Assembly (NCBI RefSeq): GCF_004342605.1
Contig: NZ_SLZL01000011.1
Coordinates: 1 to 64,000, forward strand
Length of the DNA: 64,000 nucleotides
DNA from: Caulobacter sp. BK020
GTDB lineage: Bacteria > Pseudomonadota > Alphaproteobacteria > Caulobacterales > Caulobacteraceae
Reading direction: 5' to 3'
In this document: piece after piece, positions 17,809 through 26,641 of the stretch
Numbering within the stretch: the stretch's first letter is position 1
Layout of the letters: every line of letters starts with the position of its first letter
Translations under genes and position numbers: made by a program
The notes under the pieces: generated by a model
Databases searched by the model: none
The model's input: the letters and a program-made list of their open reading frames with translations, nothing else
What the model was told of the DNA's origin: nothing

Positions 17809-18360
17809 CTAGTGTTCCAGGAGTCGGGGCATCAGTTCGACCATGTTGCAGGGCTTGTGGCGGCTGTCGAGCTGGGCGGCGATGACCTTGTCCCAGCCGT
17901 CGCGGACCGCCCCGTTGCTGCCCGGCAGGCAGAACACGAACACCCCGCCGATCAGGCCGGCCGTGGCCCGGCTCTGCAGGGTCGACAGGCCCACCGAGGC
18001 GTAGCTGACCAGGTGGAACACCACCGAGAAGCCGTCGATCTTCTTATCGAACAGCGGCTCCAGGGCCTCGACCGTGACGTCGCGACCGGTCAGGCCGGTG
18101 CCGCCGGTGGTGACGATGGCGTCGACCTGGCCGCCGGCGATCCAGTCGCGCACGGTCTGGCGGATCGTCTCGATGTCGTCGCGGACCACCGCCCGGCCGG
18201 CCAGGTCGTGGCCGGCGTCCCGGACGCGGTCGACCAGCAGCTGGCCCGAGGTGTCGGTGGACTCGTCGCGGGTGTCCGAGACGGTCAGAATCGCCACTCG
18301 CACCGGCTTGAACGGAAGCTCCGGCTTGATCCCGCCGCCCGGGGTGAGGCCTGCCGACAT
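17809..18360 (-). CDS. moaB: MoaB-type molybdopterin adenylyltransferase
   Basis: A 183-residue MoaB/Mog-fold protein that binds molybdopterin and is expected to adenylylate it before Mo insertion. The nucleotide/pterin motif [17 protein letters not shown] and the downstream [19 protein letters not shown] are clear. No mogA or moeA is present in the window, so this may be the organism's adenylyltransferase, with moeA encoded elsewhere. It lies between moaE and moaC in the operon, with about 10-15 base gaps. Confidence 0.9.
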   Translation of the reverse strand: MSAGLTPGGGIKPELPFKPVRVAILTVSDTRDESTDTSGQLLVDRVRDAGHDLAGRAVVRDDIETIRQTVRDWIAGGQVDAIVTTGGTGLTGRDVTVEALEPLFDKKIDGFSVVFHLVSYASVGLSTLQSRATAGLIGGVFVFCLPGSNGAVRDGWDKVIAAQLDSRHKPCNMVELMPRLLEH

Positions 18361-18369
18361 CGTGTTCTC

Positions 18370-18825
18370 CTAATCCCAGCGTTCGGCGTCGGTCCTATCG
18401 CGCGCCGTCGGCTCGATCCAGCGCTCGCCGTCCGGGCCGTGCTGCTTCTTCCAGAACGGCGCGCGGCTCTTCAGATAGTCCATCAGGAAGTCGCAGGCCT
18501 CGAAGGCGGCGCGGCGGTGGCCGGCCGCCGTGGCCACGAAGACGATCGCCTCGCCGGGCGCGATGCGGCCGATGCGGTGGACGATGCGGTAGTCCTGCAG
18601 GTCGAACCGGGCCTTGGCCTCCTCGGCGAAGGCGGCGATCGCCGCGTCGGTGAAGCCGGGATAGGCCTCCAGCTCCAGGGTCGTGGCCTGGCCTCGCTCG
18701 GCCCGCGCCAGGCCGACGAAGCTGGCCACCGCCCCGGTCTCGTCGCGGCCGGCGCAGAACGTCGTCAGCAGGGCCCCCGGCTCGAAGGCCCGGGCGGTCA
18801 GGCTGATGGACGGCAGGGTCGTCAT
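18370..18825 (-). CDS. moaE: molybdopterin synthase catalytic subunit MoaE
   Basis: A 151-residue protein from the ATG at 18825; the longer frame to 19173 is spurious because it runs through moaD. MoaE converts cyclic pyranopterin monophosphate to molybdopterin using sulfur carried by MoaD. Family signatures are GAVASFVGLAR, HRIGRIAPGEAIVFVATAAG and ACDFLMDYLKSRAPFWKKQ. The start ATGA overlaps the moaD stop (18822-18824), so the two subunits are translationally coupled. Confidence 0.95.
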   Translation of the reverse strand: MTTLPSISLTARAFEPGALLTTFCAGRDETGAVASFVGLARAERGQATTLELEAYPGFTDAAIAAFAEEAKARFDLQDYRIVHRIGRIAPGEAIVFVATAAGHRRAAFEACDFLMDYLKSRAPFWKKQHGPDGERWIEPTARDRTDAERWD

Positions 18826-19061
18826 CCGCCGCTCATCGGCGGCAGGAAGGCCACCTCGGTCCCGGCGGCCAGGACCGCTTCGCCCCGGACGATGGCCTTG
18901 TCGACCGCTACCTGCACGCCCGGCCCGGCCAGGGCCTCGCCCAGGGCGGCGTCGCCGTCGGCCAGGGCCCGGCGCAGGTCGGCGATCGAGCCGGCCTCGA
19001 CCGTGCGGTCGCGCCAGCCGGCCTGGTCGGCCAGGCGTCCGAACAGCAGGACCCGCGCCAC
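18822..19061 (-). CDS. moaD: molybdopterin synthase sulfur carrier subunit MoaD
   Basis: A 79-residue ubiquitin-fold sulfur carrier ending in the required Gly-Gly (FLPPMSGG), which is thiocarboxylated to feed MoaE. The N-terminus VLLFGRLADQAGWRDRTVEA is typical. It starts 2 bases after the moaA stop and overlaps moaE by 4 bases. The protein is slightly short but complete. Confidence 0.94.
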   Translation of the reverse strand: MARVLLFGRLADQAGWRDRTVEAGSIADLRRALADGDAALGEALAGPGVQVAVDKAIVRGEAVLAAGTEVAFLPPMSGG

Positions 19062-19063
19062 CG

Positions 19064-20110
19064 TCAGCCCCCGGTCGTCGACATGTGGCGGGCCACGGCC
19101 GGCCGCGCGCCGTCGATCCGGAAGTCGTGGCCCTGGGGCTTGGCGCCGATCGCCGCGAAGATCGCCTGCTCAAGGGCCGCGTCGTCGGCCCCGCCGCGGA
19201 TCACCGCCCGCAGGTCGCTGGCGTCGTCGCGGCCCAGGCAGGTGTGCAGGGTGCCGGTGCAGGTCAGGCGCACCCGGTTGCAGGCCTCGCAGAAATTGTG
19301 GCTCAGCGGCGTGATCAGGCCCAGGCGGCCGCCCGTCTCCTCGACCCGCACATAGCGGGCCGGACCACCGGTGGCGTAGGCCAGGTCGGTCAGGGTCCAG
19401 AAGGCGGACAAGTCACGGCGGACGTCCTTCAGCGACAGGTACTGGTCGGTGCGGTCCTCGTCGATCTCGCCCAGCGGCATGGTCTCGATCAGGGTCATGT
19501 CGGCGCCCAGGCCGTGGGCCCACTGGATCAGGGCCGGCAGCTCGCAGGCGTTGTCGTGCTTCAGCGCCACGGCGTTGACCTTGACCTGGATCCCCGCCGC
19601 CAGGGCCGCGTCGATGCCGGCCAGCACCTTGGACAGGTCGCCTCCGCGGGTCAGCCGGCGGAACAGGTCGGGCTTGAGGGTGTCGAGCGAGACATTGATC
19701 CGCCGAACCCCCAGCCGGGCCAGATCGGCGGCGTGGCTCGCCAGCTGGGTGCCGTTGGTGGTCAGGGTCAGCTCGTCCAGGGCCCCGGACCGCAGGTGGC
19801 GCGACAGGCCCTCGACCAGGGTCATGATCCCCTTGCGGACCAGGGGTTCGCCACCGGTCAGCCGCAGCTTGCGCACGCCCAGGCCGACGAAGGCCGAGGC
19901 CAGGCGGTCCAGCTCCTCCAGCGACAGCACCTCCGCCTTGGGCAGGAAGGTCATGTGCTCGGCCATGCAATAGGTGCAGCGCAGGTCGCAGCGATCGGTG
20001 ACCGAGACGCGCAGATAGGTCACCGCGCGACCGAAGCCGTCTATCAACCGGCTGGGCGGGCGCGGGGCGCGGGTTGCCGCTTGCGCGGGGCTGGCGTCAT
20101 AGGGCGTCAT
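19064..20110 (-). CDS. moaA: GTP 3',8-cyclase MoaA (radical SAM)
   Basis: A 348-residue radical SAM enzyme for the first step of molybdenum cofactor synthesis. The N-terminal cluster motif CDLRCTYC (Cys41, Cys45, Cys48) binds the SAM-reducing 4Fe-4S cluster. The C-terminal set [20 protein letters not shown] holds the GTP-binding cluster, and the chain ends in Gly-Gly (HMSTTGG) as required for activity. It is first in the moa operon and is divergent from the MocA-like gene, with only 29 bases between start codons, so promoters must overlap coding sequence. No Moco riboswitch is apparent in that short gap. Confidence 0.96.
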   Translation of the reverse strand: MTPYDASPAQAATRAPRPPSRLIDGFGRAVTYLRVSVTDRCDLRCTYCMAEHMTFLPKAEVLSLEELDRLASAFVGLGVRKLRLTGGEPLVRKGIMTLVEGLSRHLRSGALDELTLTTNGTQLASHAADLARLGVRRINVSLDTLKPDLFRRLTRGGDLSKVLAGIDAALAAGIQVKVNAVALKHDNACELPALIQWAHGLGADMTLIETMPLGEIDEDRTDQYLSLKDVRRDLSAFWTLTDLAYATGGPARYVRVEETGGRLGLITPLSHNFCEACNRVRLTCTGTLHTCLGRDDASDLRAVIRGGADDAALEQAIFAAIGAKPQGHDFRIDGARPAVARHMSTTGG

Positions 20111-20139
20111 GTCGGTGGGTAAGATAGGCGCGGGACGGC

Positions 20140-20757
20140 ATGGCGGAAAGCAAAAGCGCAGGGTGCGACGCCGTGATCCTGGCGGCGGGGGCCGGACGGC
20201 GCTTCGCCCGGCGTCCGGGCGAGCGCAAGCTGCTGGCCGCGTTCGAGGGCCGTCCGCTGGTGGCTGGCGCCCTGGACGCGGCCTTCGCCGCCCCGGCCCA
20301 GCGGGTGCTGCTGGTCACCGACGGCGATGCGGAGCTGGCCGCCTTCGCGGTCGCCCAGGCCCGGACGTCGGGCCGGGACGCCGATTTCGAGATCGTCGTG
20401 GCCGCCGACGCCGCCGCGGGCATGGGGGCTTCGCTGCGGGCAGCGATCCAGGCTCTGCCGCCCCACTCGGACGGCGCGTTCGTGTTCCTGGGCGACATGC
20501 CGCGCGTTCCGGCTGGCCTCGCCCGCGAGCTGGCCCGCGCCCTGGTCCCTGGCGTGGACGCCGCGGCGCCGCGCTTCGAAGGACGGCGCGGCCATCCGGT
20601 GCTGTTCGGCCGCGCCTGTTTTCCCGCCCTGCTCGCCTTGAGCGGCGATGTCGGAGCGCGCGAGCTGCTGGCCGGGCTGGGCGATCGTCTGGCGCTGGTC
20701 GACAGTCCCGACGCGGGCGTCCTGTTCGATGTCGATCGGCCTGCCGACTTGGCCTGA
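20140..20757 (+). CDS. MocA/MobA-like nucleotidyltransferase for molybdenum cofactor
   Basis: A 205-residue NTP-transferase-like protein. The N-terminal [20 protein letters not shown] (residues 11-30) is the nucleotide-binding motif. [20 protein letters not shown] and [11 protein letters not shown] are typical of MocA (molybdopterin cytidylyltransferase). MocA makes the MCD cofactor used by the xanthine-oxidase family, which matches the IorAB-type enzyme and XdhC nearby. MobA (GTP) is the alternative; the HPVLF segment and context favour MocA. Confidence 0.82.
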   Translation: MAESKSAGCDAVILAAGAGRRFARRPGERKLLAAFEGRPLVAGALDAAFAAPAQRVLLVTDGDAELAAFAVAQARTSGRDADFEIVVAADAAAGMGASLRAAIQALPPHSDGAFVFLGDMPRVPAGLARELARALVPGVDAAAPRFEGRRGHPVLFGRACFPALLALSGDVGARELLAGLGDRLALVDSPDAGVLFDVDRPADLA

Positions 20758-20770
20758 CGGCGCCGGCGGA

Positions 20771-21187
20771 TCAGGAGGGCGCGTGGCCTCGCCCTTGGCG
20801 GGCGGCCCAGGTGCCGAAGGCGATGCAGGCCAGGACGCCATAGCTCCACATGGCCATGCCGATGAACAGGGTGCCCAGCGTCACCCGAAGGTCGATCATC
20901 ACCGCCACGTGCGAGGCGACGATGATCGCCATGAAGGCCGAGGCGACGACGGTCCAGATCCGCCGGGTGCCGATGGAGATCCAGACGAAAAACAGCAGGG
21001 TCACGGTGTCGACCGCCAGGATGCCGTAGTCGGCATGGTAGGGGTCTCGCCGATAGACCAGCAGGGAGCCCAGCCAGTCGGCCAGGAACGCCGCGCCGAC
21101 CCAGCGCGCGGCGCGGTCGCCGCGCCACATGGCCAATCCGCAGACCAGGATGGCCAGGATCAGCGAGATGAGGGTGTGAAGCTGCAC
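20771..21187 (-). CDS. four-helix membrane protein of unknown function
   Basis: A 138-residue integral membrane protein with four hydrophobic segments at about residues 5-22, 53-72, 80-98 and 108-126. The sequence LLVYRRDPYHADYGILAVDT between helices is distinctive but unrecognised. It converges with the MocA-like gene, 13 bases apart. It follows the small gene at 21262 on the same strand after a gap of about 75 bases. No function is proposed. Confidence 0.65.
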   Translation of the reverse strand: MQLHTLISLILAILVCGLAMWRGDRAARWVGAAFLADWLGSLLVYRRDPYHADYGILAVDTVTLLFFVWISIGTRRIWTVVASAFMAIIVASHVAVMIDLRVTLGTLFIGMAMWSYGVLACIAFGTWAARQGRGHAPS

Positions 21188-21261
21188 GAGGGTGACGCCC
21201 GGTTAAGGTCAGGCGTCACCATGCCTCAGTCGCGGCGGTCGGAGAAGCAACCCAAGGTCGG

Positions 21262-21492
21262 TCAGTGTCGCGTGCGACGACCTTCCCAGAGGATCGTCTT
21301 GACCTCCTCGATGATGCTCAGCGCGCCGTCGCAGTCGCCGGCCTGCTCCAGCGCGACCAGCTGGGGCATCAGCACCGACAGGATGCGGCGCTGCACGGGA
21401 CCGAGCGTTCGCAGGTGGCGACGGAATTCATTCACTTCATCAGGCGTCGCGCCCTGCTGCAGCTCGACGATTTGGGCGGTGCTCATTTGCAC
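21262..21492 (-). CDS. small helical protein of unknown function
   Basis: A 76-residue protein (MQMSTAQIVELQQGATPDEV...) predicted to be mainly alpha-helical and soluble; a second possible start is the ATG 6 bases in. It has no recognised domain. Its start is preceded by a weak site. It lies in a run of small same-strand genes (21.2-22.7 kb) below a LuxR-type regulator, which may form one regulatory unit. Confidence 0.55.
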   Translation of the reverse strand: MQMSTAQIVELQQGATPDEVNEFRRHLRTLGPVQRRILSVLMPQLVALEQAGDCDGALSIIEEVKTILWEGRRTRH

Positions 21493-21547
21493 ACCTCTAT
21501 TCAGGATCGAAGGGCGGCTTGCGCCGTGGACGGACGGCGGCCAGGGA

Positions 21548-21895
21548 TCAGGCGGCCAGACCGCCCGGAACGGCGTGCAAGCCGCTGGTGCGCGGCGGAT
21601 CGCCCGGCTTGTCCATATCGCCGCCAGCCAGGGCGCCGCAGCCGATCTGGGCTCGCACGACGGCCAGGGCGCTATGGGTTTCGATGATCGTCCGGCGGGC
21701 CGACACGATATGGGCCAGGGTCTCGCCCAGGTTGGCGACGGCTTCCTGGCCGAGCACCGCCGATAGCTTGGTCTCCAGCCGCAGCGCGGGCAGCAGGCCC
21801 ATCAGTTCGGCGGTCTCGCGCAGGGCGGCGTCGATCGCGGCCTCGGCGCGCATCAGCTTTTCAGCGCCGGCTCGGGCGGCTTCTGTGCGTTTCAT
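21548..21895 (-). CDS. small helical protein of unknown function
   Basis: A 115-residue protein with an amphipathic helical core (residues 5-85, rich in Ala, Glu and Leu) and a Gly/Pro-rich tail. GGGAG precedes the ATG (minus strand). A helical bundle or phasin-like shape is possible from composition only. It lies in the small-gene cluster below the LuxR-type regulator. No family is recognised. Confidence 0.55.
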   Translation of the reverse strand: MKRTEAARAGAEKLMRAEAAIDAALRETAELMGLLPALRLETKLSAVLGQEAVANLGETLAHIVSARRTIIETHSALAVVRAQIGCGALAGGDMDKPGDPPRTSGLHAVPGGLAA

Positions 21896-21969
21896 GGCAT
21901 GACTCTCCCGGTCGCACGGGTCCCCCCCGCACGTTCAAGTCTATGAAGATGTTTCTGGAAGCTCGGCGC

Positions 21970-22731
21970 TCAGGGCGCCGGGGGCGGGCTCCAGCCCTCG
22001 CGGAACCGCTGGAGGGCGTAGAGGAATTCATGGGCGCCCATGGTGACCGTCCCGAGCAGGATTCCGCCCAGGGTAGCGACCGCCAGGATCAGGCCCAGCC
22101 ATTGCAAAGGAGTCAGGTCATCGCGCCAGCTCCTTCCATGCGAAGCGGCGTGTCGTCCGCCAGGAAGGCCGTCGCGGCCAGGACCCTCAGCAGCAGCTTG
22201 CCCGGAGGATCGCCCGCCGCCTGCGCCTTGCGCAGGGCCGAGACCGTTTCCGCCACCAGCCGGCCGCGCTCGGGCGTCCCCGCCATCAAGGTCAGGCCCT
22301 CTTCGAGGGACTGCCAGCTCGCGATGAAGAAGGCCGAGGCCGGGTTCGGGCTGTGGGTGGAAGGTTTGTTCGTGGAAGGCTTGGTCATGGCTGCTCTCGC
22401 TGTTGAAACGAGAAGAGCCCTCCAACTGGGCCGTGGCTAGCTCGGCCGATTGCTTACGGTAGTCATTACCGGGGTCGGTTTCCCAGGCGATGAACGCCAG
22501 GGCGGCGTCGCGGCGGTTCAGGCCGGACAGCCGGCGGCGCGCGCTGAGCACGTGCATCTCGACCGTCTTCGGCGAAAGCCGCAATAGGCGGGCGATTTCC
22601 TTGGACTGCCGATGCTGGGCGATCAGCCGCAGGATCTCCCGCTCGCGGGGAGTCAGCCGCTCGAAGCCCAGGTTGTCGCCGGAGTCCACCATGCCGCTAA
22701 AATGGTTCGCGGCTCGCCTCACGTCCAGCAA
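21970..22731 (-). CDS. LuxR-type HTH regulator in an unusual read-through frame with a C-terminal membrane helix
   Basis: The 253-codon frame starts with a stand-alone LuxR/GerE helix-turn-helix (residues 26-68: LTPREREILRLIAQHRQSKE, LLRLSPKTVEMHVLSARRRL). It ends with a membrane segment (DLTPLQWLGLILAVATLGGI, near 205-230). The middle (about 110-200) reads like out-of-frame sequence. An opposing frame there (22113-22388) carries strongly GC-biased third positions and looks genuinely coding. Either the regulator lost its stop and now reads through, or the locus is three genes: regulator, ORF91, and a 48-residue membrane peptide using a CTG or TTG start near 22107-22116. Confidence 0.6.
   Translation of the reverse strand: MLDVRRAANHFSGMVDSGDNLGFERLTPREREILRLIAQHRQSKEIARLLRLSPKTVEMHVLSARRRLSGLNRRDAALAFIAWETDPGNDYRKQSAELATAQLEGSSRFNSESSHDQAFHEQTFHPQPEPGLGLLHRELAVPRRGPDLDGGDARARPAGGGNGLGPAQGAGGGRSSGQAAAEGPGRDGLPGGRHAASHGRSWRDDLTPLQWLGLILAVATLGGILLGTVTMGAHEFLYALQRFREGWSPPPAP
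22113..22388 (-). CDS. 91-residue protein nested in the LuxR-type reading frame
   Basis: MTKPSTNKPSTHSPNPASAF begins a 91-residue frame, with a low-complexity Ser/Thr/Pro N-terminus and a helical body (SLEEGLTLMAGTPERGRLVA). Its codons are strongly G/C-ending, whereas the overlapping LuxR frame is not in this interval, so this frame is probably the translated one. A GCGAGAG stretch upstream is a weak ribosome site. Its end (ATGACCTGA) overlaps the region encoding the C-terminal membrane helix. Function is unknown. Confidence 0.6.
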   Translation of the reverse strand: MTKPSTNKPSTHSPNPASAFFIASWQSLEEGLTLMAGTPERGRLVAETVSALRKAQAAGDPPGKLLLRVLAATAFLADDTPLRMEGAGAMT

Positions 22732-22827
22732 GACTTGACTGATCAGGCCACCAGAGGGCGCATCCCGTCAAAACCGTATCGAATTTCGCTAAGCCGTCCG
22801 GGTTTCACCGTCGCTGGGTCCCGAGGT

Positions 22828-25014
22828 TCAGGCCCCGGCGCGGACGAACGGCAGGCGCGTGGTGGGCGTCCGGGACAGGGCCAGAAGCGCGTTGGCCACC
22901 GCCGGGGCGATGACCGGCGTGCCCGGCTCGCCCACGCCGCTGGGCGGATTGCCCGACGGCACGATGTAGGTCTCGACCGTCGGCGCCTCGTTCATCCGCA
23001 GCACGCGGTAGGTGTCGAAATTGCTCTGGTCGACCTTGCCGTCCGTCAGGGTGATCTCGCCGTACAGCGCCGCCGACAGGCCAAAACAGGTTCCGCCCTC
23101 CATCTGGGCCGCGACCTGGTCGGGCGAGACCGCCACGCCGCAGTCGATGGCCGTGACCACCCGGCCGACCCGCGGGCGGCCGTCCACCAGCCTGACCTCG
23201 GCCACCTGGGCGACCACCGAGCCGAAGCTCTCATGGACGGCCACGCCGCGCGTAAAGCCCGCGGCCGGCGCCGGGCCGGCCTTCTCGACCGCCAGGTTCA
23301 GGGCCGCCAGGTGCCGCTGGGCCCCGGCCTTGGCGTAGAGCGTCCGGCGGTAGTCGACGGGATCCTTGCCGGCCTTGAGCGCCAGCTGGTCGATCGTGTG
23401 CTCCATGACGAAAGCGGTGTGGGTCGCGCCCACCGACCGCCACCACAGGACCGGCACGCCGCCCTCGGGCAGGGCCAGCTGGGCGTCGACGACCGGCGTG
23501 GCCTTCAGATAGGGCGAGCCGGCCGTGCCCTCGATCGCGGTCTGGTCGGGCCCCTTCATCGGCATTGGCGAGCCCTTCATGATCGACTGGGTGACGATCC
23601 GGTGGCGCCAGGTCGCCGGATAGCCGTCCTTGTCCAGCGTCACCCGCACGGCGTGATGGACCAGCGGCCGGAAGAAGCCGGCCTGCATGTCGTCCTCGCG
23701 GGTCCAGACCAGCTTCACCGGCCGGCCCTTTCCGACCTTGTGGGCGATGGTCACGCACTCGGCCACATAGTCGGACGGGAAGTTGGCCCGCCGGCCGAAC
23801 GAACCGCCGGCGAACAGGGTCTCGACCTCGACCGAGCCGGGCAGGGTCTTGACGATCTTGGCCGCGTTCATCTGGTCCAGGGTCTGGGCCTGGGAACCGT
23901 GGATCAGCTTGACCTTGCTTCCGTCGACGATCGCCACGCAGTTCATCGGCTCCATGGTCGCATGGGCCAGGTAGGGGAAGTCGTAGGTGGTCTCGAACAC
24001 CGAAGCGCCCTTGCCGGCGGAAGCCGCCGCCGCGTCGCCTCTCGAGTCGAACGCCTCCCACTTCAGGTCGGAAGGTCCCTTGCCGGCGGCGATGTCGCGC
24101 CACTGCTGGGCGATGGTCGACGAGCTCCGGGTCTCGGCCTTGCCCTCGTCCCACTCGACCTTGAGCGCCTCGCGGCCCATGCGGGCGGCGTAGGTGGTGT
24201 CGGCGACCACCGCCACCCCGGTCGGGATCTCGAAGACGTCGACCACGCCGGGCGTCTTCTTGGCGTCGTCGGCGTTGAAGCCCTTCACCACCGCGCCGAA
24301 GCGCGGCGCATGCGCGACCACCGCCACCAGCATGTTGGGCAGCTGGACGTCCTGGGTGTAGCGTGCCGCGCCGGTGCTCTTGGCCAGGCTGTCCTTGCGG
24401 CGCACCCGGTCCGTGCCGATCAGGCTGAAGGTCTTTGGATCCTTCAGGGTCGGGGCCTCGGGCGGCGTCACCTTGGCGGCGTCGGCGATCAGGTCGCCGA
24501 ACCCGGCGCTCTTGCCGCCGCCGCTGACGACCCCGTCCTTGACGGTGATCTCGCCGGCCGGGACGTTCCAGCGGCTGGCCGCCGCCTGCACGAACATCGC
24601 CCGCGCCCCAGCCCCGGCCTTGCGCAGCTGCTCCCAGGAATTGGAGATCGCCGACGAGCCGCCGGTCAGCTGGATGCCCGCCGTGGCGTTGCCGTAGAGC
24701 TTGGCGTTGGCCGGGGCGTGGATCACCTTGACCCGGCTCCAGTCGGCGTCCAGCTCCTCGGCGACGATCGCCGCCAGGCCCGCGTGATTGCCCTGGCCGA
24801 ACTCGATGTGCTTGGACAGCACCGTCACCGCCCCGTCCGGGTCGATCCGGATGAACGGGCCGAAGGCGCCGGGCTCGACCTTCGAGCCCATGCTCATCAG
24901 GTCGGCCGGCGAGCAGCCGACCAGCAGGGCGCCGCCGACCAGGGTCGCGCCGACCACCACGTCGCGGCGGCTGACGCCGTCCTGGCGACGGAGCTTTTCG
25001 AAGGGCCCGTTCAT
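22828..25014 (-). CDS. isoquinoline 1-oxidoreductase/aldehyde oxidase large (Mo-binding) subunit
   Basis: A 728-residue molybdopterin-binding subunit of the xanthine oxidase family, IorB-like. The N-terminus has a twin-arginine motif ([15 protein letters not shown]) followed by a lipobox-like LLVGC, so the protein is probably exported folded and lipid-anchored. Family motifs include [37 protein letters not shown] (cofactor region) and the C-terminal [20 protein letters not shown], containing the catalytic Glu loop. The substrate is unknown. The 2Fe-2S partner overlaps upstream by 4 bases. XdhC and a MocA-like gene nearby should supply the MCD cofactor. Confidence 0.9.
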   Translation of the reverse strand: MNGPFEKLRRQDGVSRRDVVVGATLVGGALLVGCSPADLMSMGSKVEPGAFGPFIRIDPDGAVTVLSKHIEFGQGNHAGLAAIVAEELDADWSRVKVIHAPANAKLYGNATAGIQLTGGSSAISNSWEQLRKAGAGARAMFVQAAASRWNVPAGEITVKDGVVSGGGKSAGFGDLIADAAKVTPPEAPTLKDPKTFSLIGTDRVRRKDSLAKSTGAARYTQDVQLPNMLVAVVAHAPRFGAVVKGFNADDAKKTPGVVDVFEIPTGVAVVADTTYAARMGREALKVEWDEGKAETRSSSTIAQQWRDIAAGKGPSDLKWEAFDSRGDAAAASAGKGASVFETTYDFPYLAHATMEPMNCVAIVDGSKVKLIHGSQAQTLDQMNAAKIVKTLPGSVEVETLFAGGSFGRRANFPSDYVAECVTIAHKVGKGRPVKLVWTREDDMQAGFFRPLVHHAVRVTLDKDGYPATWRHRIVTQSIMKGSPMPMKGPDQTAIEGTAGSPYLKATPVVDAQLALPEGGVPVLWWRSVGATHTAFVMEHTIDQLALKAGKDPVDYRRTLYAKAGAQRHLAALNLAVEKAGPAPAAGFTRGVAVHESFGSVVAQVAEVRLVDGRPRVGRVVTAIDCGVAVSPDQVAAQMEGGTCFGLSAALYGEITLTDGKVDQSNFDTYRVLRMNEAPTVETYIVPSGNPPSGVGEPGTPVIAPAVANALLALSRTPTTRLPFVRAGA

Positions 25015-25565
25015 TGGCTTGCTCCCCGGCCGGTCGAGCCCGAGGCGGCGGCGATCTCGTCGTCGACGTCGTTCGAGGCCACGGGCTTGGCGGCGGGCGC
25101 GGCGACCACCGGGGCCGCGGTCAGGCCGGCGGCCTCCTTGATCGCGGCCCGGATGCGCTGGTAGGTCCCGCAGCGACAGATGTTACCGCTCATGGCGTTG
25201 TCGATGTCCTCGTCGCTGGGCGCCTTGGTCTGGGCCAGCAGGGCGGCGGCCGACATGATCTGGCCCGACTGGCAATAGCCGCACTGCGGGACGTCGTGCT
25301 TGACCCAGGCCTGCTGCACCGGGTGGACTCCGCCCAGGCTCTCGATCGTGGCGATCTTGGCGCCTTCCAGGGCGGCGATCGGCGTCACGCACGACCGCAC
25401 CGGGTCGCCGTTGACGTGGACCGTGCAGGCCCCGCACTGGGCCATGCCGCAGCCGAACTTCGTGCCGGTCAGGCCCAGCTCGTCGCGCAAGACCCACAGC
25501 AGCGGCGTCTCCGGCGCCGCCTTCACGCTGACCGTCTTGCCGTTGATGTCCAACATCGACGCCAT
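25011..25565 (-). CDS. 2Fe-2S iron-sulfur subunit of the Mo oxidoreductase
   Basis: A 184-residue protein (ATG 25565; GGGAGG sits 8 bases upstream, so the TTG at 25580 is rejected). It carries electrons from the Mo site. Two cluster motifs are visible: plant-ferredoxin type [18 protein letters not shown] ... SC, then CGYCQSG ... [10 protein letters not shown]. The C-terminus has an Ala/Pro-rich tail of about 35 residues not usual in CoxS/IorA proteins. It overlaps the large subunit by ATGA. It lacks its own signal, so it may be co-exported with the Tat-bearing partner. Confidence 0.92.
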   Translation of the reverse strand: MASMLDINGKTVSVKAAPETPLLWVLRDELGLTGTKFGCGMAQCGACTVHVNGDPVRSCVTPIAALEGAKIATIESLGGVHPVQQAWVKHDVPQCGYCQSGQIMSAAALLAQTKAPSDEDIDNAMSGNICRCGTYQRIRAAIKEAAGLTAAPVVAAPAAKPVASNDVDDEIAAASGSTGRGASQ

Positions 25566-25716
25566 GCTTTCGCCTCCCAAGCGAAAAGGGGGGCCTGACG
25601 ACCCGGTTTGCGCGAACCTAACACTGCTCAGACCCCATCCCGCCAGTGAAATCTTGCGTCAGCCAGGCTAGCCTGACCGGGATCTTCACCGGCTTCCGCC
25701 TTCAGGACCCGCGCCC

Positions 25717-26595
25717 TTGGATTCCTTTCCCGCCTATTTCCCCCTGGCCGGCCGCAGGGTCGTGATCGCCGGCAGCGGCGAGGCCGCAGACAACAAGGCG
25801 CGGCTGTTCGACGGCTCGCCCGCCACGGTGGTGCGGGTGGACGGCCACGCGGCCTTCCTGCCGGGAACCTACGCGGGGGCGGTGCTGGCCTTCGTGGCCG
25901 GCGACGACGAGGTGTTCCTGCAGGCGGCGGCCAGCGCGGCGCGGGCGGCGCGGGTGCTGGTCAACGTGGTCGACAAGCCAGCCATGAGCGACTTCAACAC
26001 CCCGGCGGTGATCGACCGCGGCGAGGTGGTGGCGGCGGTCGGCACCGGCGGCGGCTCGCCGACCCTGGCCACCAAGCTGCGCAACGACATAGAGGCCCAG
26101 GTCCCCGAAGGCGCGGGCCGGGTGGCGGCCCTGCTGCGCCGGTTCCAGGACGAGGTCCGCGCCGCCCTGCCCGTCCTGCACGAGCGTCGGGCCTTCCTGC
26201 GCGACGCCGTGACCGGCGAGGCCGCCCAGGCCGCCATGGCCGGCGACATGGACAGGGCGGCCGAGCTGTTCCGCCAGGCGCTGGCCAAAGGCGTCGCCGG
26301 TGACGGCAAGGTGCGGTTCATCGCCGGCAAGGGACCGTCGGACCTGTTGACGCTGAGGGCCCTGCGGGCCCTGGGCGCGGCCGACGTGCTGGTCGCCGAC
26401 GACGGCGCCGACCCCGAGATCGTCACCCTGGCCCGCCGCGACGCCCAGCGGCTGGACCCTTCTCAGGTCTCCGCCGAAACCCTGGTGACCCTGGCCCAGG
26501 AGGGCAAGCAGATCGTGCGGCTGATCGTGGCCCCGGTCGATCCGGCCATCGTCCAGGCCCTGGCGGCGGCGTCGGTGGCGGTCGAGGTGCTTTGA
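25717..26595 (+). CDS. siroheme synthase (CysG N-terminal type) with truncated methyltransferase-like tail
   Basis: A 292-residue protein starting at TTG 25717. Residues 1-110 are the NAD-binding precorrin-2 dehydrogenase domain (FPLAGRRVVIAGSGEAADNK), with the dimerisation/chelatase segment after (GGGSPTLATKLRNDIEAQVP). The last roughly 95 residues ([20 protein letters not shown]) mimic the start of the CobA/SUMT methyltransferase domain but stop early, and the usual GxGxGDxxLLT loop is altered. It should make sirohydrochlorin and siroheme for sulfite or nitrite reductases; the uroporphyrinogen methylation step must come from elsewhere. No frameshift is seen. Confidence 0.8.
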   Translation: MDSFPAYFPLAGRRVVIAGSGEAADNKARLFDGSPATVVRVDGHAAFLPGTYAGAVLAFVAGDDEVFLQAAASAARAARVLVNVVDKPAMSDFNTPAVIDRGEVVAAVGTGGGSPTLATKLRNDIEAQVPEGAGRVAALLRRFQDEVRAALPVLHERRAFLRDAVTGEAAQAAMAGDMDRAAELFRQALAKGVAGDGKVRFIAGKGPSDLLTLRALRALGAADVLVADDGADPEIVTLARRDAQRLDPSQVSAETLVTLAQEGKQIVRLIVAPVDPAIVQALAAASVAVEVL

Positions 26596-26609
26596 GCCCG
26601 TCAGGAATT

Positions 26610-26635
26610 GGGGACAGGCGCATGCGCCTGTCCCC
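26610..26635. repeat. 26-bp perfect palindrome of the GGGGACA type
   Basis: The sequence is a perfect 26-bp palindrome with half-site GGGGACAGGCGCA. It lies between the convergent siroheme and transporter genes, 15 bases after one stop and 7 bases before the other. GGGGACA-ended palindromes are typical of REP elements moved by REP-associated tyrosine transposases. It lacks a T run, so a terminator role is weaker. Confidence 0.75.
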
Positions 26636-26641
26636 AGCAGG

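Noticed and set aside
18826..19173. N-terminal extension of MoaE
   Set aside because: It runs through moaD in another frame; MoaE begins cleanly at 18825 with an ATGA overlap.
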